Of a stretch of 64,000 nucleotides of DNA, positions 1 through 7,935 are shown piece by piece. The translations under genes were made by a program, and so were the position numbers. This DNA is from Oceanirhabdus sp942490885 (lineage in GTDB: Bacteria; Bacillota; Clostridia; Clostridiales; Clostridiaceae). The DNA lies in assembly GCA_942490885.1 (NCBI GenBank), contig CALNYT010000002.1, forward strand, positions 2,976,001 through 3,040,000, read 5' to 3'. The first letter of the stretch is position 1. Each line of letters starts with the position of its first letter. The notes under the pieces were generated by a model. That model had not been told where the DNA came from, did no database searches, and saw nothing but the letters and a program-made list of their open reading frames with translations.

Positions 1-118
1 TCTTGAGCAATTAAAAATCCCATACAAATAATAGTTACAACTAATACAATTAACAGCTGCTTTTATGGGGAATTTATTAAATATTAATCCTATATTAAAT
101 GTAGAAAAAGGACAAACT

Positions 119-143
119 AAAGGATACCAAATAGGTATCCCTT
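119..143 (-). terminator. Intrinsic terminator of degV
   Basis: On the minus strand a GGATACC / GGTATCC stem with a 5-nt loop and A-T/G-T closing pairs is followed by T residues. It starts only a few bases after the stop codon of the degV-type gene. Bases 1-118 to its left hold no gene I can support. Confidence 0.75.
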
Positions 144-147
144 AACT

Positions 148-1098
148 TTAATCCTTCTCTTTCATTTTTCCTAATAAATCATTTTTAATTTCCATTAAAT
201 CATTAAACTCATTTATAAATAACCCATCTCTCTTATGCCCTTTTTCAACGAAAAACATTGAAATTGCACCTAATCCAACATGAGTACCAACAGCCACTCC
301 CATTTGCATAATGAATATATCACCTGTAAATTCTGTTTCTTCTCTAATTTTTTCTTTCAGATTCTCCGCAACTTCTAAGTCAGATGTATACCCCACTATA
401 ATGAAATCAGTAACTTCAGTGTCATTTCTCTTATTAAACTCATCAATGTAATGTTTAATTACTTTTTTACGGCCTCTTTCTTTAGCTACAATCGCACCTT
501 TTCCTTTTCTCATTGACATTATTGGTTTGATTTTTAAAATTTTCCCGATAAATGCGCTTGCATTTGTTAGCCTACCACTTTTAATTAAATGATTTAAATC
601 ATCTACTGCAAGGAAGTGCTTAACACAAGTTTTATACGTTTCATTAAACCTAATTAATTCTTCATATGTAGCGCCTTGTTCTCTTAATTTTGCACTTTTT
701 AAGATTAACCAACCACTTCCATGGCTCATACCCTTTGAATCTACAACATGAATCTTAATATCTGAGTTTGGATTTTCCTCAAAGAACATTTCCTTAGCCA
801 TTACACCAGAATAATAAGCACCGCTTGTACCACTTGACATACATATACATAATATCTCAGTATGCCCCTCTTCAATTGCCTCATTTATTATTTTTAAATA
901 CTCATTTGGACTTGGCATAGCAGTTGTTACACTCTTTATACCTTCAATCATATTGTAAAATTCATCAGGTTGAATATCTATTTTATCTCTGTATGGCTTT
1001 CCTTCAATGCTAATAGTTAAAGGAGCTACACCAATATTATATTTCTCAATTATTTCCTGAGATAAATCGCAGGTTGAGTCAGCCATAATTTTAATCAT
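148..1098 (-). CDS. DegV family fatty-acid-binding protein
   Basis: A 316-residue DegV/FakB-type protein. Family members bind a single fatty acid and in many Firmicutes present it to a fatty acid kinase (FakA) for uptake into phospholipid. Seen here: the N-terminal 'MIKIMADSTCDLS' strand, the 'TAMPSPNEY' segment, the 'SSGTSGAYYSG' loop that contacts the lipid carboxylate, 'VVDSKGMSHGSGW' and a 'HLIKSGRLTNAS' helix, all in normal order and at normal length. The ATG is preceded by a good GGAGGG site. No FakA-like kinase is in the window, so the partner must be elsewhere. Family assignment is firm; ligand specificity cannot be read. It shares the window with two oleate hydratases, also fatty-acid-related, but is not linked to them. 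Confidence 0.93.
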   Translation of the reverse strand: MIKIMADSTCDLSQEIIEKYNIGVAPLTISIEGKPYRDKIDIQPDEFYNMIEGIKSVTTAMPSPNEYLKIINEAIEEGHTEILCICMSSGTSGAYYSGVMAKEMFFEENPNSDIKIHVVDSKGMSHGSGWLILKSAKLREQGATYEELIRFNETYKTCVKHFLAVDDLNHLIKSGRLTNASAFIGKILKIKPIMSMRKGKGAIVAKERGRKKVIKHYIDEFNKRNDTEVTDFIIVGYTSDLEVAENLKEKIREETEFTGDIFIMQMGVAVGTHVGLGAISMFFVEKGHKRDGLFINEFNDLMEIKNDLLGKMKEKD

Positions 1099-1348
1099 AA
1101 AAACCCTCCAAGATTTATTAAAAACTTATAATCCTATTTTCAATCTATATTTAGAAAATACTACTTAATAAATACTACCATGATTTTAAGTATTATGGAA
1201 GAAACTATTATTATGGGTATCATAATTTGTTCTCTATTCTTTATTCTTTGTATGTACTATATATTAATACTAAGCAAGAACTTCCAGCACTGCTTTGTCT
1301 CAATAGACTTTGCTAACACCGAAAGTTCAATAAGAAGATTATTTCCTT

Positions 1349-2980
1349 TTATTCTTCATCCATAAATTTATATCTATAGTCTTTAGGTGGATTAAATGTT
1401 TCTTTTATAGTCATAGGATTCATCCATCTTAATAAATTTAGCTTACTACCGGCTTTATCATTTGTACCGGAAGCTCTACCTCCACCAAATGGTTGTTGTC
1501 CAACAACTGCGCCAGTTGGCTTATCATTTATATAGAAGTTACCTGCTGAGTGCAATAATTTTTCTTTCATATAAACAACTGCTTTTCTATCGTTTGCAAA
1601 TATTGCACCTGTAAGTCCATATGGAGATGTTGAATTACATAACTCTAATGTCTCTTCTATTTTTTCATCTTCATAGATATAGATTGTTAAAACAGGTCCA
1701 AAAATTTCTTCCTTCATTGATTTAAATTTAGGATTTGAAGTAACTATTACTGTAGGTTCTATAAAGTATCCTATTGTATCATCGTATTCACCACCGCATA
1801 TAATATCTGCCTCTGAAGAATCTTTAGCAAATTCAATATACGAGGTTATCTTATCAAAGGATTTTTTATCTATAACTGCATTCATGAAGTTTGTAAAATC
1901 CTCTACATCACCGATTTTTATTGTTGAAATTTCATCTATGAGCTTATTTTTCATCTTACTCCATACACTTTGGGGAATATATGCACGTGAAGCTGCTGAG
2001 CATTTCTGTCCTTGATATTCAAAAGCTCCTCTTAACAAGGCAATAGTTAATGCTTCAGAATCAGCAGATGGATGCGCAAATATAAAATCCTTTCCTCCTG
2101 TTTCACCTACTAATCTAGGATAAACTCTGTATTTATTTAAATTCTCCCCAATCTTTTTCCATAGACCTTGGAATACCTTAGTAGATCCTGTAAAGTGAAT
2201 TCCGGCTAAATCTTGGCTATCTAATACAATATCTCCAATTTCTTTTCCGTAACCAGGTATAAAGTTTATTACCCCATTAGGCATACCTGCTTCCTTTAGT
2301 AACTCCATTAGGAAGTAATTTGAATAGACAGCTGTTGTTGCAGGCTTCCATAGAGCAACATTTCCAGCCATTGCCGGTGCTATAGGAAGATTTCCAGCTA
2401 TTGAAGTAAAATTAAAGGGGGTAATAGCGAAAATAAATCCTTCTAGTGGTCTATACTCAAGTTTGTTCCAGAAATCTTTTGTAGACATAGGTTGATCACT
2501 GTATATTTCAGTTAAATAATAGGCATTGAATCTTAAGAAATCTATTAATTCACAAGCAGCATCTATTTCAGCTTGAAAAGCATTTTTACTCTGACAAAGC
2601 ATAGTCGCTGCGTTAATAATATCACGCCATGGACCAGCTAGTAATTCAGCGGCTTTTAAAAATATTGATACTCTATGTTCCCAAGGCATTCTTTCCCATT
2701 CTTTTTTTGCCTCCATTGCAGTATTAATCGCCATTTTTATTTCTTTTTCCCCTGCAATATGATATGTTGCTAATACATGTTGTTTATCGTGAGGTATAAT
2801 ACACTTCCCAATTCTTTCAGTATATATTTCCTTACCACCTATGATTAAAGGTATTTCGATAGATTTTGATTTTAATTCTTGTAATTTTAATTTTAAAGTT
2901 TCTTTTTCTGGACTTCCCGGTCCATAAGATTTAATTGGTTCATTTTCTGGTTTTCTAATTTTAAAATATGCATTTTGCAT
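1349..2980 (-). CDS. pruA: L-glutamate gamma-semialdehyde (1-pyrroline-5-carboxylate) dehydrogenase
   Basis: A full-length 543-residue NAD-dependent aldehyde dehydrogenase of the P5C dehydrogenase group (the form with an N-terminal extension), which oxidises glutamate semialdehyde to glutamate at the end of proline catabolism. Seen: 'AITPFNFTSIAGNLPIAPA' at the cofactor-binding strand, catalytic Glu in 'LVGETGGKD', catalytic Cys in 'GQKCSAASR', and C-terminal 'PFGGGRASGTNDKAGS'. The ATG at 2980 is preferred over an in-frame GTG at 2989 because GAGGTG sits six bases before it. It stands alone; no proline dehydrogenase is adjacent, so substrate may come from arginine or ornithine breakdown (inference). 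The substrate call is strong but made by motif recognition. Confidence 0.9.
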   Translation of the reverse strand: MQNAYFKIRKPENEPIKSYGPGSPEKETLKLKLQELKSKSIEIPLIIGGKEIYTERIGKCIIPHDKQHVLATYHIAGEKEIKMAINTAMEAKKEWERMPWEHRVSIFLKAAELLAGPWRDIINAATMLCQSKNAFQAEIDAACELIDFLRFNAYYLTEIYSDQPMSTKDFWNKLEYRPLEGFIFAITPFNFTSIAGNLPIAPAMAGNVALWKPATTAVYSNYFLMELLKEAGMPNGVINFIPGYGKEIGDIVLDSQDLAGIHFTGSTKVFQGLWKKIGENLNKYRVYPRLVGETGGKDFIFAHPSADSEALTIALLRGAFEYQGQKCSAASRAYIPQSVWSKMKNKLIDEISTIKIGDVEDFTNFMNAVIDKKSFDKITSYIEFAKDSSEADIICGGEYDDTIGYFIEPTVIVTSNPKFKSMKEEIFGPVLTIYIYEDEKIEETLELCNSTSPYGLTGAIFANDRKAVVYMKEKLLHSAGNFYINDKPTGAVVGQQPFGGGRASGTNDKAGSKLNLLRWMNPMTIKETFNPPKDYRYKFMDEE

Positions 2981-3187
2981 TTCTCTCACCTCATTATTTT
3001 TTTAATATACTAATTTACCTTTTGTTGCTTAAATTATATTCATTAACTTGATTAAATATACTGATTTATATTCTTTAGAAGATCGTATCTAGTGTCCTAT
3101 AGATGCTATAAAGATTTTTTCTGAAAGGATTTTTTTATACTATAAGTGAGATAATAAAAAGAATGAAATATATTTAGGAGTCGTGAA

Positions 3188-3964
3188 ATGAATTACATAA
3201 TATTTGATTTAGAATTTAATCAAGCATTTAGTACTATAAAAAGAGTTAAGGCGGTACCAAATGAACTATGTCCTTTTGAAATAATACAAGTTGGCGCCGT
3301 TAAACTTAATAAAAACTTTGAAACAATTTCAACATTAGATAGATTTATAAAACCTGAAATATATAAAGATATTCATCCTTTTGTAAGAAGAATGACCGAT
3401 ATAACCATTGAACAATTAAATAATGCAAAACCTTTTGAGATTGTTTTTAAAGAATTTATTAACTTTATAGGAGATGATGACCCTATATTGTGTATTTGGG
3501 GAATGGGAGATATGAAAGAATTATTCAGAAACATTAACTATCATTCATTAAATAAATCTTTAGTTCCTGAAAGATATATAGATATCCAGTTCTTCGCTTC
3601 AATGTATTTTAAATGCCCTCAAGGATGTAATATTGGACTTAAAAACGCTGTAGAAATGTTACATATTCCTCATAAAAATCAATTTCATAATGCTTATATT
3701 GATGCATATTTTACAGCAGAAATTTTGAAAGTAATACATACAAAAAAAATCAAACCTAAAACATATAACATAAATAAATATTTGAAAAAGAAGCGTGTCA
3801 CTGCTGTAAAGGAAATAATTGATTACTCAAAACTATATTTACAATTCGAAAAAATGTTTGAACGGAAATTGAATAAAGAAGATAAATCAATGATTAAGAC
3901 GGCTTATATGATGGGGAAAACTCATCAATTTGTGATTGATGGGAATGAAAAGAAAGAAACATAA
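3188..3964 (+). CDS. DEDDh 3'-5' exonuclease (DnaQ/KapD-like)
   Basis: A 258-residue stand-alone exonuclease of the DnaQ superfamily, which trims 3' ends of DNA or RNA using two metal ions. The four acidic residues and the histidine are visible: Asp and Glu in 'IIFDLEFNQ' near the start, Asp in 'IWGMGDMKEL', and His...Asp in 'FHNAYIDAYFTAEI'. It resembles KapD/ERI-1-type enzymes rather than polymerase subunits. The last ~65 residues are basic and outside the fold. A TTAGGAG site precedes the ATG. It is transcribed away from pruA, with 207 bp between. Substrate (DNA or RNA) is unknown. Confidence 0.85.
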   Translation: MNYIIFDLEFNQAFSTIKRVKAVPNELCPFEIIQVGAVKLNKNFETISTLDRFIKPEIYKDIHPFVRRMTDITIEQLNNAKPFEIVFKEFINFIGDDDPILCIWGMGDMKELFRNINYHSLNKSLVPERYIDIQFFASMYFKCPQGCNIGLKNAVEMLHIPHKNQFHNAYIDAYFTAEILKVIHTKKIKPKTYNINKYLKKKRVTAVKEIIDYSKLYLQFEKMFERKLNKEDKSMIKTAYMMGKTHQFVIDGNEKKET

Positions 3965-4060
3965 ATTTTAAAATAATACAGTTAATTTTTGAACGCATAA
4001 AACAATAAAACAAGTACAAACTATATATGAGTATTAAAACTAGTCATGGAGGTGTTTAAG

Positions 4061-4216
4061 ATGAGATCAATTAAAAATTTCAGTGATCTTCCAGCAAAGA
4101 AAAAAGGTTATAGAACTGAAGAACATCATTTTTCTAGAAATCAGATTCCTAAGACAATACAACAACCTGGCAAAAACGAAAGTGCTATTGAGGCAGAAAT
4201 GAAAGGTTTTAGATAA
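4061..4216 (+). CDS. Small hypothetical protein, 51 residues
   Basis: A short ORF with a strong GGAGGTG site seven bases before the ATG and an intrinsic terminator shortly after the stop, which makes it a convincing gene. The peptide is basic and polar (begins MRSIKNFSDLPAKKKGY, ends EMKGFR) with no membrane segment and no cysteine. I do not recognise the family. It forms its own transcription unit downstream of the exonuclease. Confidence 0.7.
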   Translation: MRSIKNFSDLPAKKKGYRTEEHHFSRNQIPKTIQQPGKNESAIEAEMKGFR

Positions 4217-4263
4217 GATTACAACTTCTTAACAACATTTATTAAAATTAAAGTCAAAATAAG

Positions 4264-4299
4264 TAGACATATTCATTTTTAAATGAGTATGTCTATTTA
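4264..4299 (+). terminator. Intrinsic terminator
   Basis: TAGACATATTCAT and ATGAGTATGTCTA form a 13-bp stem (one G-T pair) around a six-base loop, followed by TTT. It lies 48 bases after the stop of the 51-residue protein gene. Confidence 0.7.
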
Positions 4300-4311
4300 A
4301 TTCATAACTGG

Positions 4312-4425
4312 AATTATCATATTATAGATTTATTTGGTTATAATAAAGAAGAGTTTTTAAAGGAATTAAAAGATAACAAATTCTATGCTAATGTTTGGGA
4401 GAAAGGGGTTAGAGTATATGAGTAA
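4312..4425 (+). pseudogene. C-terminal remnant, possibly of a nucleotidyltransferase
   Basis: An open reading stretch without a start codon encodes a tail ending 'VWEKGVRVYE' before TAA. The pattern of a 'DLFGYNKEEFLKEL' helix and a final 'GV.VYE' strand resembles the end of small MNT-type nucleotidyltransferases. There is no ribosome binding site and the upstream frame is closed within 50 bases, so this can only be a relic. The family guess is weak. Confidence 0.35.
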
Positions 4426-4452
4426 TTATCTACATTTAGCCAAAATTAAATC

Positions 4453-4474
4453 AAGGTAGATATCCATCTACCTT
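4453..4474 (-). terminator. Short terminator hairpin overlapping a stop codon
   Basis: AAGGTAGAT and ATCTACCTT pair around a four-base loop. The stop codon of the minus-strand 74-residue gene lies inside the hairpin. The T tail is weak, so termination efficiency is uncertain. Confidence 0.5.
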
Positions 4475-4692
4475 TCATTTCCATGCTTAAAGTTACCTGT
4501 TAATTTAGCTAATATCAATTGTATTTCAAATTCATTTTTATTGCTAATATTGGAAATAAACTTTTTAGTCTCTTTCTCGTTTAATATCTTTATACTTTTA
4601 TTATCAAAATATATAAATGTCTTATTCGCCTTTGTAATTTTATAGCTAAATGGGTTTTCTTTTAGTCTATCTCTTTGATCAATGTTACTCAA
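4468..4692 (-). CDS. Small hypothetical protein, 74 residues
   Basis: A charged small protein starting at TTG with a clean GGAGG site eight bases upstream. It reads 'YKITKANKTFIYFDNKSIKIL' then a helix-prone Lys/Glu/Asn segment and ends KHGNER. No signal peptide or membrane segment. It resembles small conserved clostridial proteins of unknown function, but I cannot name a family. It follows the GNAT gene at 4715 on the same strand (22-bp gap), so the two are probably cotranscribed. Confidence 0.65.
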   Translation of the reverse strand: MSNIDQRDRLKENPFSYKITKANKTFIYFDNKSIKILNEKETKKFISNISNKNEFEIQLILAKLTGNFKHGNER

Positions 4693-4714
4693 AATATTAC
4701 CTCCATATTATTTA

Positions 4715-5506
4715 TTAAATATTATTCTCTATTTCACAAGCAACAAATTTTCCATACTCATTAAATCCAAGTTTTTTATAACAGTTAATTGCTGGGGTAT
4801 TATCAACTTTTACATTTAGTCCAATAAATTTAATTCTATTTTTAAGGCTAGTAACTAATGCATTCACAACTTTTTCACCATATCCTCTTTTCCTATACTC
4901 AGGATGTGTTGTTACGTGTGCAACAGCTGCAACTTCATATTCTTCTGAAAAAGCATGAATTCCAGCGAAACTTATTAGTTTTCTGTCATGAAATATTCCA
5001 AAATTCTCATTGAATTTTACTAACTCATCATCGAGCCATGCCCCAGGATAACTCACAGAAATTAGCTCTTTAATATTCTTTAGGTCATCAAATCCAAGTC
5101 TCGTAACTTCATTATCATCCGTTGTCTTTATTAAATCAGAATTACATATACCCATATTCACGTATTCCTCAAGTTCTGTAATTTTATTTTGTGAAAATAC
5201 CTCTTCTAAAACTTCTCTATTAATATGAGTATAGAATTTTGCAGGTAGAAATTTTTTTATACTTCTAATCAGTTGAATATTATATTTTGGATTTTCAAAG
5301 CTTGCAGCTATCAACACTGGTATTCCGTAATTAGTGTTTAACATAGCAATTTCTTTAAGTTCTGAATTGTCAAACAATCCAAAGCAAATAACATTTTGCC
5401 ATTCTTTTTCTGTTAAATTACTAAATTGATATATATAATTATATCTTGTCTTATTTTTCAAGAAATCATAAACTATACTTGGTTTATGAACAATTCTTAC
5501 ATCCAT
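4715..5506 (-). CDS. GNAT family N-acetyltransferase
   Basis: A 263-residue acetyl-CoA-dependent acetyltransferase. The C-terminal half has the GNAT core: 'AAVAHVTTHPEYRKRGYGEKV' is the motif A beta-alpha unit (R-K-R-G-Y-G binds the CoA pyrophosphate), followed by 'GLNVKVDNTPAINCYKKLGF'. The ~120-residue N-terminal part is not GNAT-like in sequence and may be a degenerate second GNAT lobe. AAGGAGATATACAT precedes the ATG. Substrate unknown. It is the first of several acetyltransferase genes or fragments in this accessory stretch. Confidence 0.85.
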   Translation of the reverse strand: MDVRIVHKPSIVYDFLKNKTRYNYIYQFSNLTEKEWQNVICFGLFDNSELKEIAMLNTNYGIPVLIAASFENPKYNIQLIRSIKKFLPAKFYTHINREVLEEVFSQNKITELEEYVNMGICNSDLIKTTDDNEVTRLGFDDLKNIKELISVSYPGAWLDDELVKFNENFGIFHDRKLISFAGIHAFSEEYEVAAVAHVTTHPEYRKRGYGEKVVNALVTSLKNRIKFIGLNVKVDNTPAINCYKKLGFNEYGKFVACEIENNI

Positions 5507-5549
5507 ATGTATATCTCCTTTTCATCTTTTCATTAAGTTTATTTTTAAC

Positions 5550-5945
5550 CGTAATTGTATGGAAGTCACCTATCTTCTACAAGTGGGTGATGGATAATAC
5601 TATTTTCAGAATGGTTAGATATCCTTCTGAAGATACTATAGCTTACAGGTATAAAATCATCAGAAAATGTATACACTATACGTATAAATGTTCTTTTATA
5701 ACTATATATATAAGGTTGTGATGGGTATACGAATATAGCGAAAACCAAGCTTAGCCTCCATCACGTAAAATATCTAAGGCAACTTAGAATACAACAAAAC
5801 GGTAACTACCCTAGGTCCTAGGGAAAGTCAAGCCTGTGGAGAACGCATAAGACCTATATGGCGATGTTCTAGGAAACAGGAAAAATTCTAGCACATGATA
5901 CTAGAAGCCCCCAGTTCTGCGTGAGCAACTGGTGGGAGGGTTCAC
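5550..5945 (+). mobile_element. tnpB-less derivative of an IS200/IS605-type element (PATE-like)
   Basis: The left end (GAAGTCacCTATCTTCTAcAAGTGGG) and right end (GCCTGTGGAGAA ... GAAGCCCCCA ... GGGTTCAC) match, with substitutions, the ends of the two complete tnpB elements in this window. The target TTTAAC lies directly before base 5550, as it does in the complete copies. The ~200 bases between the ends encode nothing recognisable, so tnpB has been deleted. It sits four bases past the stop of the ParB-like gene. Boundaries come from comparing the three copies. Confidence 0.75.
5800..5945 (+). ncRNA. Omega-RNA (TnpB guide scaffold) of the deleted element
   Basis: This segment aligns with the 3'-end RNA scaffold region of the complete tnpB copies: conserved GCCTGTGGAGAA, GGAAAaaTTCTAG, CTAGAAGCCCCCA and the terminal GCGTGAG...GGGTTCAC. 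In known systems such RNAs end at the right end and use the flanking DNA as guide. Whether this one is still transcribed is unknown; the fold is inferred by homology. Confidence 0.55.
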
Positions 5946-5949
5946 CTTA

Positions 5950-6390
5950 TTAAGTATTTTCAAATTGTTTTATATTTTCTTCACTATCACTTTCCCAAAT
6001 AATTACCCAGCATTTTTGAATATTTTCTCTTTTCATTGCCTCTATACGGTGATTACCATCATTTACAATTAATTTTCCTTGTGTATTTTGAACGATTAAT
6101 GGAGGCATGTCCCACCCATCACGAATAAGCTTTTGAAACTTTGATATTTCCATTTCCCATGACTCTCGTGAATTATAAAACTCCATTTCTGATTCAGGAC
6201 CGCAGCATCTTGTTAATTTATCAAGATCAATTAATATTGGTCCTATCCAATATCTCTTTTGAAGCTTTAAACCTTCTGAAAAAGGCTTATTATTTCCTAC
6301 AGAGTTTAAAAACAAGTGAACCCACTTTTCTATTTCGCCCCTCTTATAAAATTCAATTGCTTCATTAACGTTAAATAATAATTTATCCAT
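5950..6390 (-). CDS. ParB/Srx-like domain protein
   Basis: A 146-residue protein with the ParB N-terminal-like fold in its second half: 'MPPLIVQNTQGKLIVNDGNHRIEAMKRENI', where the G-N-H-R motif corresponds to the nucleotide-binding box of ParB/sulfiredoxin-like proteins. There is no DNA-binding helix-turn-helix domain, so it is not a partition protein. Function unknown; stand-alone members occur in accessory DNA, often as CTPase-like or kinase-like enzymes. AAGGGG lies a few bases upstream of the ATG. It follows the RimJ/RimL-type acetyltransferase on the same strand and may be cotranscribed. Confidence 0.7.
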   Translation of the reverse strand: MDKLLFNVNEAIEFYKRGEIEKWVHLFLNSVGNNKPFSEGLKLQKRYWIGPILIDLDKLTRCCGPESEMEFYNSRESWEMEISKFQKLIRDGWDMPPLIVQNTQGKLIVNDGNHRIEAMKRENIQKCWVIIWESDSEENIKQFENT

Positions 6391-6413
6391 GTTTTTTCCC
6401 CTTAATTAATTTT

Positions 6414-7022
6414 TTATTTACCCCCTTGCAAAACCCCTAGCCTCTTAGAACTCAATGGGACATTGTCATCATAAAACTTTTCTTTTTCTAACCTAAAAGT
6501 TAAAGCGTCATAAAGTTTGCCATTTACTTCTCTATAATCTTTCTTTCTCTTGATTATTTCAAACCCACATTTTTCTGCAAGTCTTATCATTCTTTTGTTT
6601 CCTGACCAAGTTTGACAATATAAATAATCAAGTTCTTCTACGTTAAAAATATATGCTATCCAAAGTTTTAAAGCTTGTTCTCCTAATCCTTTGCACCAGT
6701 AGTTCTGTTCATAAATAGCAATTCCTACTGCTCGCTTATCTTTATTACCCTCAATAAAATATGTGTTTACCGATCCTATATACGTTCCATCATTATGACA
6801 TATTTGAAGTCTTCCTGGTAAATCAACTTTTGGACGATCTAGTATTTTTTTTAATCTTTTCCTAATATCATTTTCTTCTTCAATCTTTGATTCCCATGGT
6901 GCATCCCACTTCTGCCATTCCATCTCATCAATATGCCACTGTACGAACTTTTCTATATCTTTTTCTTTTAAAAACCTTAAAATAATATTTTGATATTTTA
7001 GTGAAAAATCTTCTAAATTCAA
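6414..7022 (-). CDS. GNAT acetyltransferase, RimJ/RimL type
   Basis: A 202-residue acetyltransferase resembling the RimJ/RimL branch. Seen: 'FSLKYQNIILRFLKEKDIEKFVQWH' at the start, 'AVGIAIYEQNYWCKGLGEQAL' (acetyl-CoA loop with C-K-G-L-G), and 'CQTWSGNKRMIRLAEKCGFE' near the end, all typical. The TTG start is supported by an AAGGAGAG site. Substrate unknown; the branch includes ribosomal protein and antibiotic acetyltransferases. The last ~20 residues (after the FRLEKEKF strand) look like an unconserved tail. Confidence 0.85.
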   Translation of the reverse strand: MNLEDFSLKYQNIILRFLKEKDIEKFVQWHIDEMEWQKWDAPWESKIEEENDIRKRLKKILDRPKVDLPGRLQICHNDGTYIGSVNTYFIEGNKDKRAVGIAIYEQNYWCKGLGEQALKLWIAYIFNVEELDYLYCQTWSGNKRMIRLAEKCGFEIIKRKKDYREVNGKLYDALTFRLEKEKFYDDNVPLSSKRLGVLQGGK

Positions 7023-7087
7023 AACTCCACTCTCCTTTAAACGAAACTCTATTCCTGCTCATTCAATGATAAATATCTTAGTTAAAT

Positions 7088-7118
<31 letters not shown>

Positions 7119-7300
7119 ACAGTTAATGTATTAATATTATTATCACATTAATTGTTTTCAAAATCAAAGTAGAAAACTATTATAATCAATCTTTACATAA
7201 ATTACTCTACACTCTTTTTCTTAATCTTCTAAATCTTTATTTTGTGGTTCAACCCATTTTGGTGTAACCATTCTTTATTCACATCAGCTGTAGAAACGTA

Positions 7301-7380
7301 AAAAAGGCTCGTTGCACGCGCTTCGCTAGGAAAACCTATGTTTCCCTTCGACGCAACTATCGTTGCTGAGCACCCTTCTT
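7301..7380 (-). repeat. GC-rich structured sequence, possible dispersed repeat or small RNA
   Basis: This 80-bp block is far richer in G+C than its surroundings and full of short dyads. On the minus strand it has a perfect GCAAC-GATA-GTTGC hairpin, then GGGAAAC-ATAG-GTTTTCC, then GCG-AAG-CGC, and ends GAGCC followed by TTTTTT like an intrinsic terminator. A reading frame runs through it and on to about 7230 but has no start or ribosome binding site. It looks like a repeat relic or RNA gene; I cannot name the family. Confidence 0.4.
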
Positions 7381-7430
7381 AAACCGCCAGGTGAAATACT
7401 TCCCCTACAACTCCTTCATTTTTGTATTCT

Positions 7431-7795
7431 TTAGAAATTTAACTGGTATAATTTTACACAAACATGCACCCCGTTGATATAAGCAACATTACATGTGATA
7501 AATTCTTTAACTTGATCTAGAATTTTATTTCCTATACTTCTCGTCCAAATAATTCCTCTTTTAACTAAATCTTCATCATCTTCAGGAATCCCATCAATCT
7601 TCTCAGGGTACCGTTTAATTATTAGTTTACCCTCCCTTTCAAAAGATGTTAAAAAAACTTTTACATTATCAACTTTAATTTCTTCAATCACTTCAACAGA
7701 AGCAGGTGATACAACTTCTTCCTCCCAATGAGTCTATCCCTCTAAAAACTCCCCTTCTGGAAGAACATATATTGACCCTTTTTGATTATAATATC
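7431..7795 (-). pseudogene. Degraded gene fragment of unknown family
   Basis: One frame runs from the edge of the tnpB element to base 7431. It begins 'KGSIYVLPEGEFLEG', hits a TAG, continues 'THWEEEVVSPASVEVIEEI' and ends 'VCVKLYQLNF'. The part after an in-frame GTG (7691) is an open 86 codons, but without a ribosome binding site, and the homologous-looking sequence clearly begins before it. The insertion and the stop codon indicate a dead gene. I do not recognise the family. It is not in frame with the nucleotidyltransferase fragment across the element. Confidence 0.5.
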
Positions 7796-7935
7796 GTGAA
7801 CTCTCCCTCCACTTACTCACGCTGAAGTGGGGGCTTCTTGGTGTATCCAAGAACTTTTCCTGCTTCACAGATTTCGCAATCTACTTTCTCCACAGGCTAT
7901 CCCCGTAAGACCTACGGTTCTTATTTTTTTAGGCT
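7796..7935 (-). ncRNA. Omega-RNA of tnpB copy 1
   Basis: The region from the end of tnpB to the right end carries the conserved scaffold blocks (ACCGTAGGTCTTACGG, GCCTGTGGAGAA, CAAGAAGCCCCCA, GAGTTCAC) shared with copy 2 and the deleted derivative. By analogy with characterised TnpB systems the RNA overlaps the 3' end of tnpB and the first bases beyond the element (GATATTATAATC...) would act as guide. The 5' end is an estimate. Confidence 0.6.

Noticed and set aside
1..118. Open minus-strand frame at the window start
   Set aside because: It lies beyond the degV terminator, shows no recognisable motif and no start, and is too short to judge.
1180..1365. 61-codon plus-strand ORF with a hydrophobic start
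   Set aside because: No ribosome binding site, overlaps the end of pruA on the other strand, and composition fits AT-rich chance.
5446..5748. ORFs on both strands between the GNAT and ParB-like genes
   Set aside because: They lie inside the tnpB-less element or antisense to the GNAT gene and match nothing recognisable.
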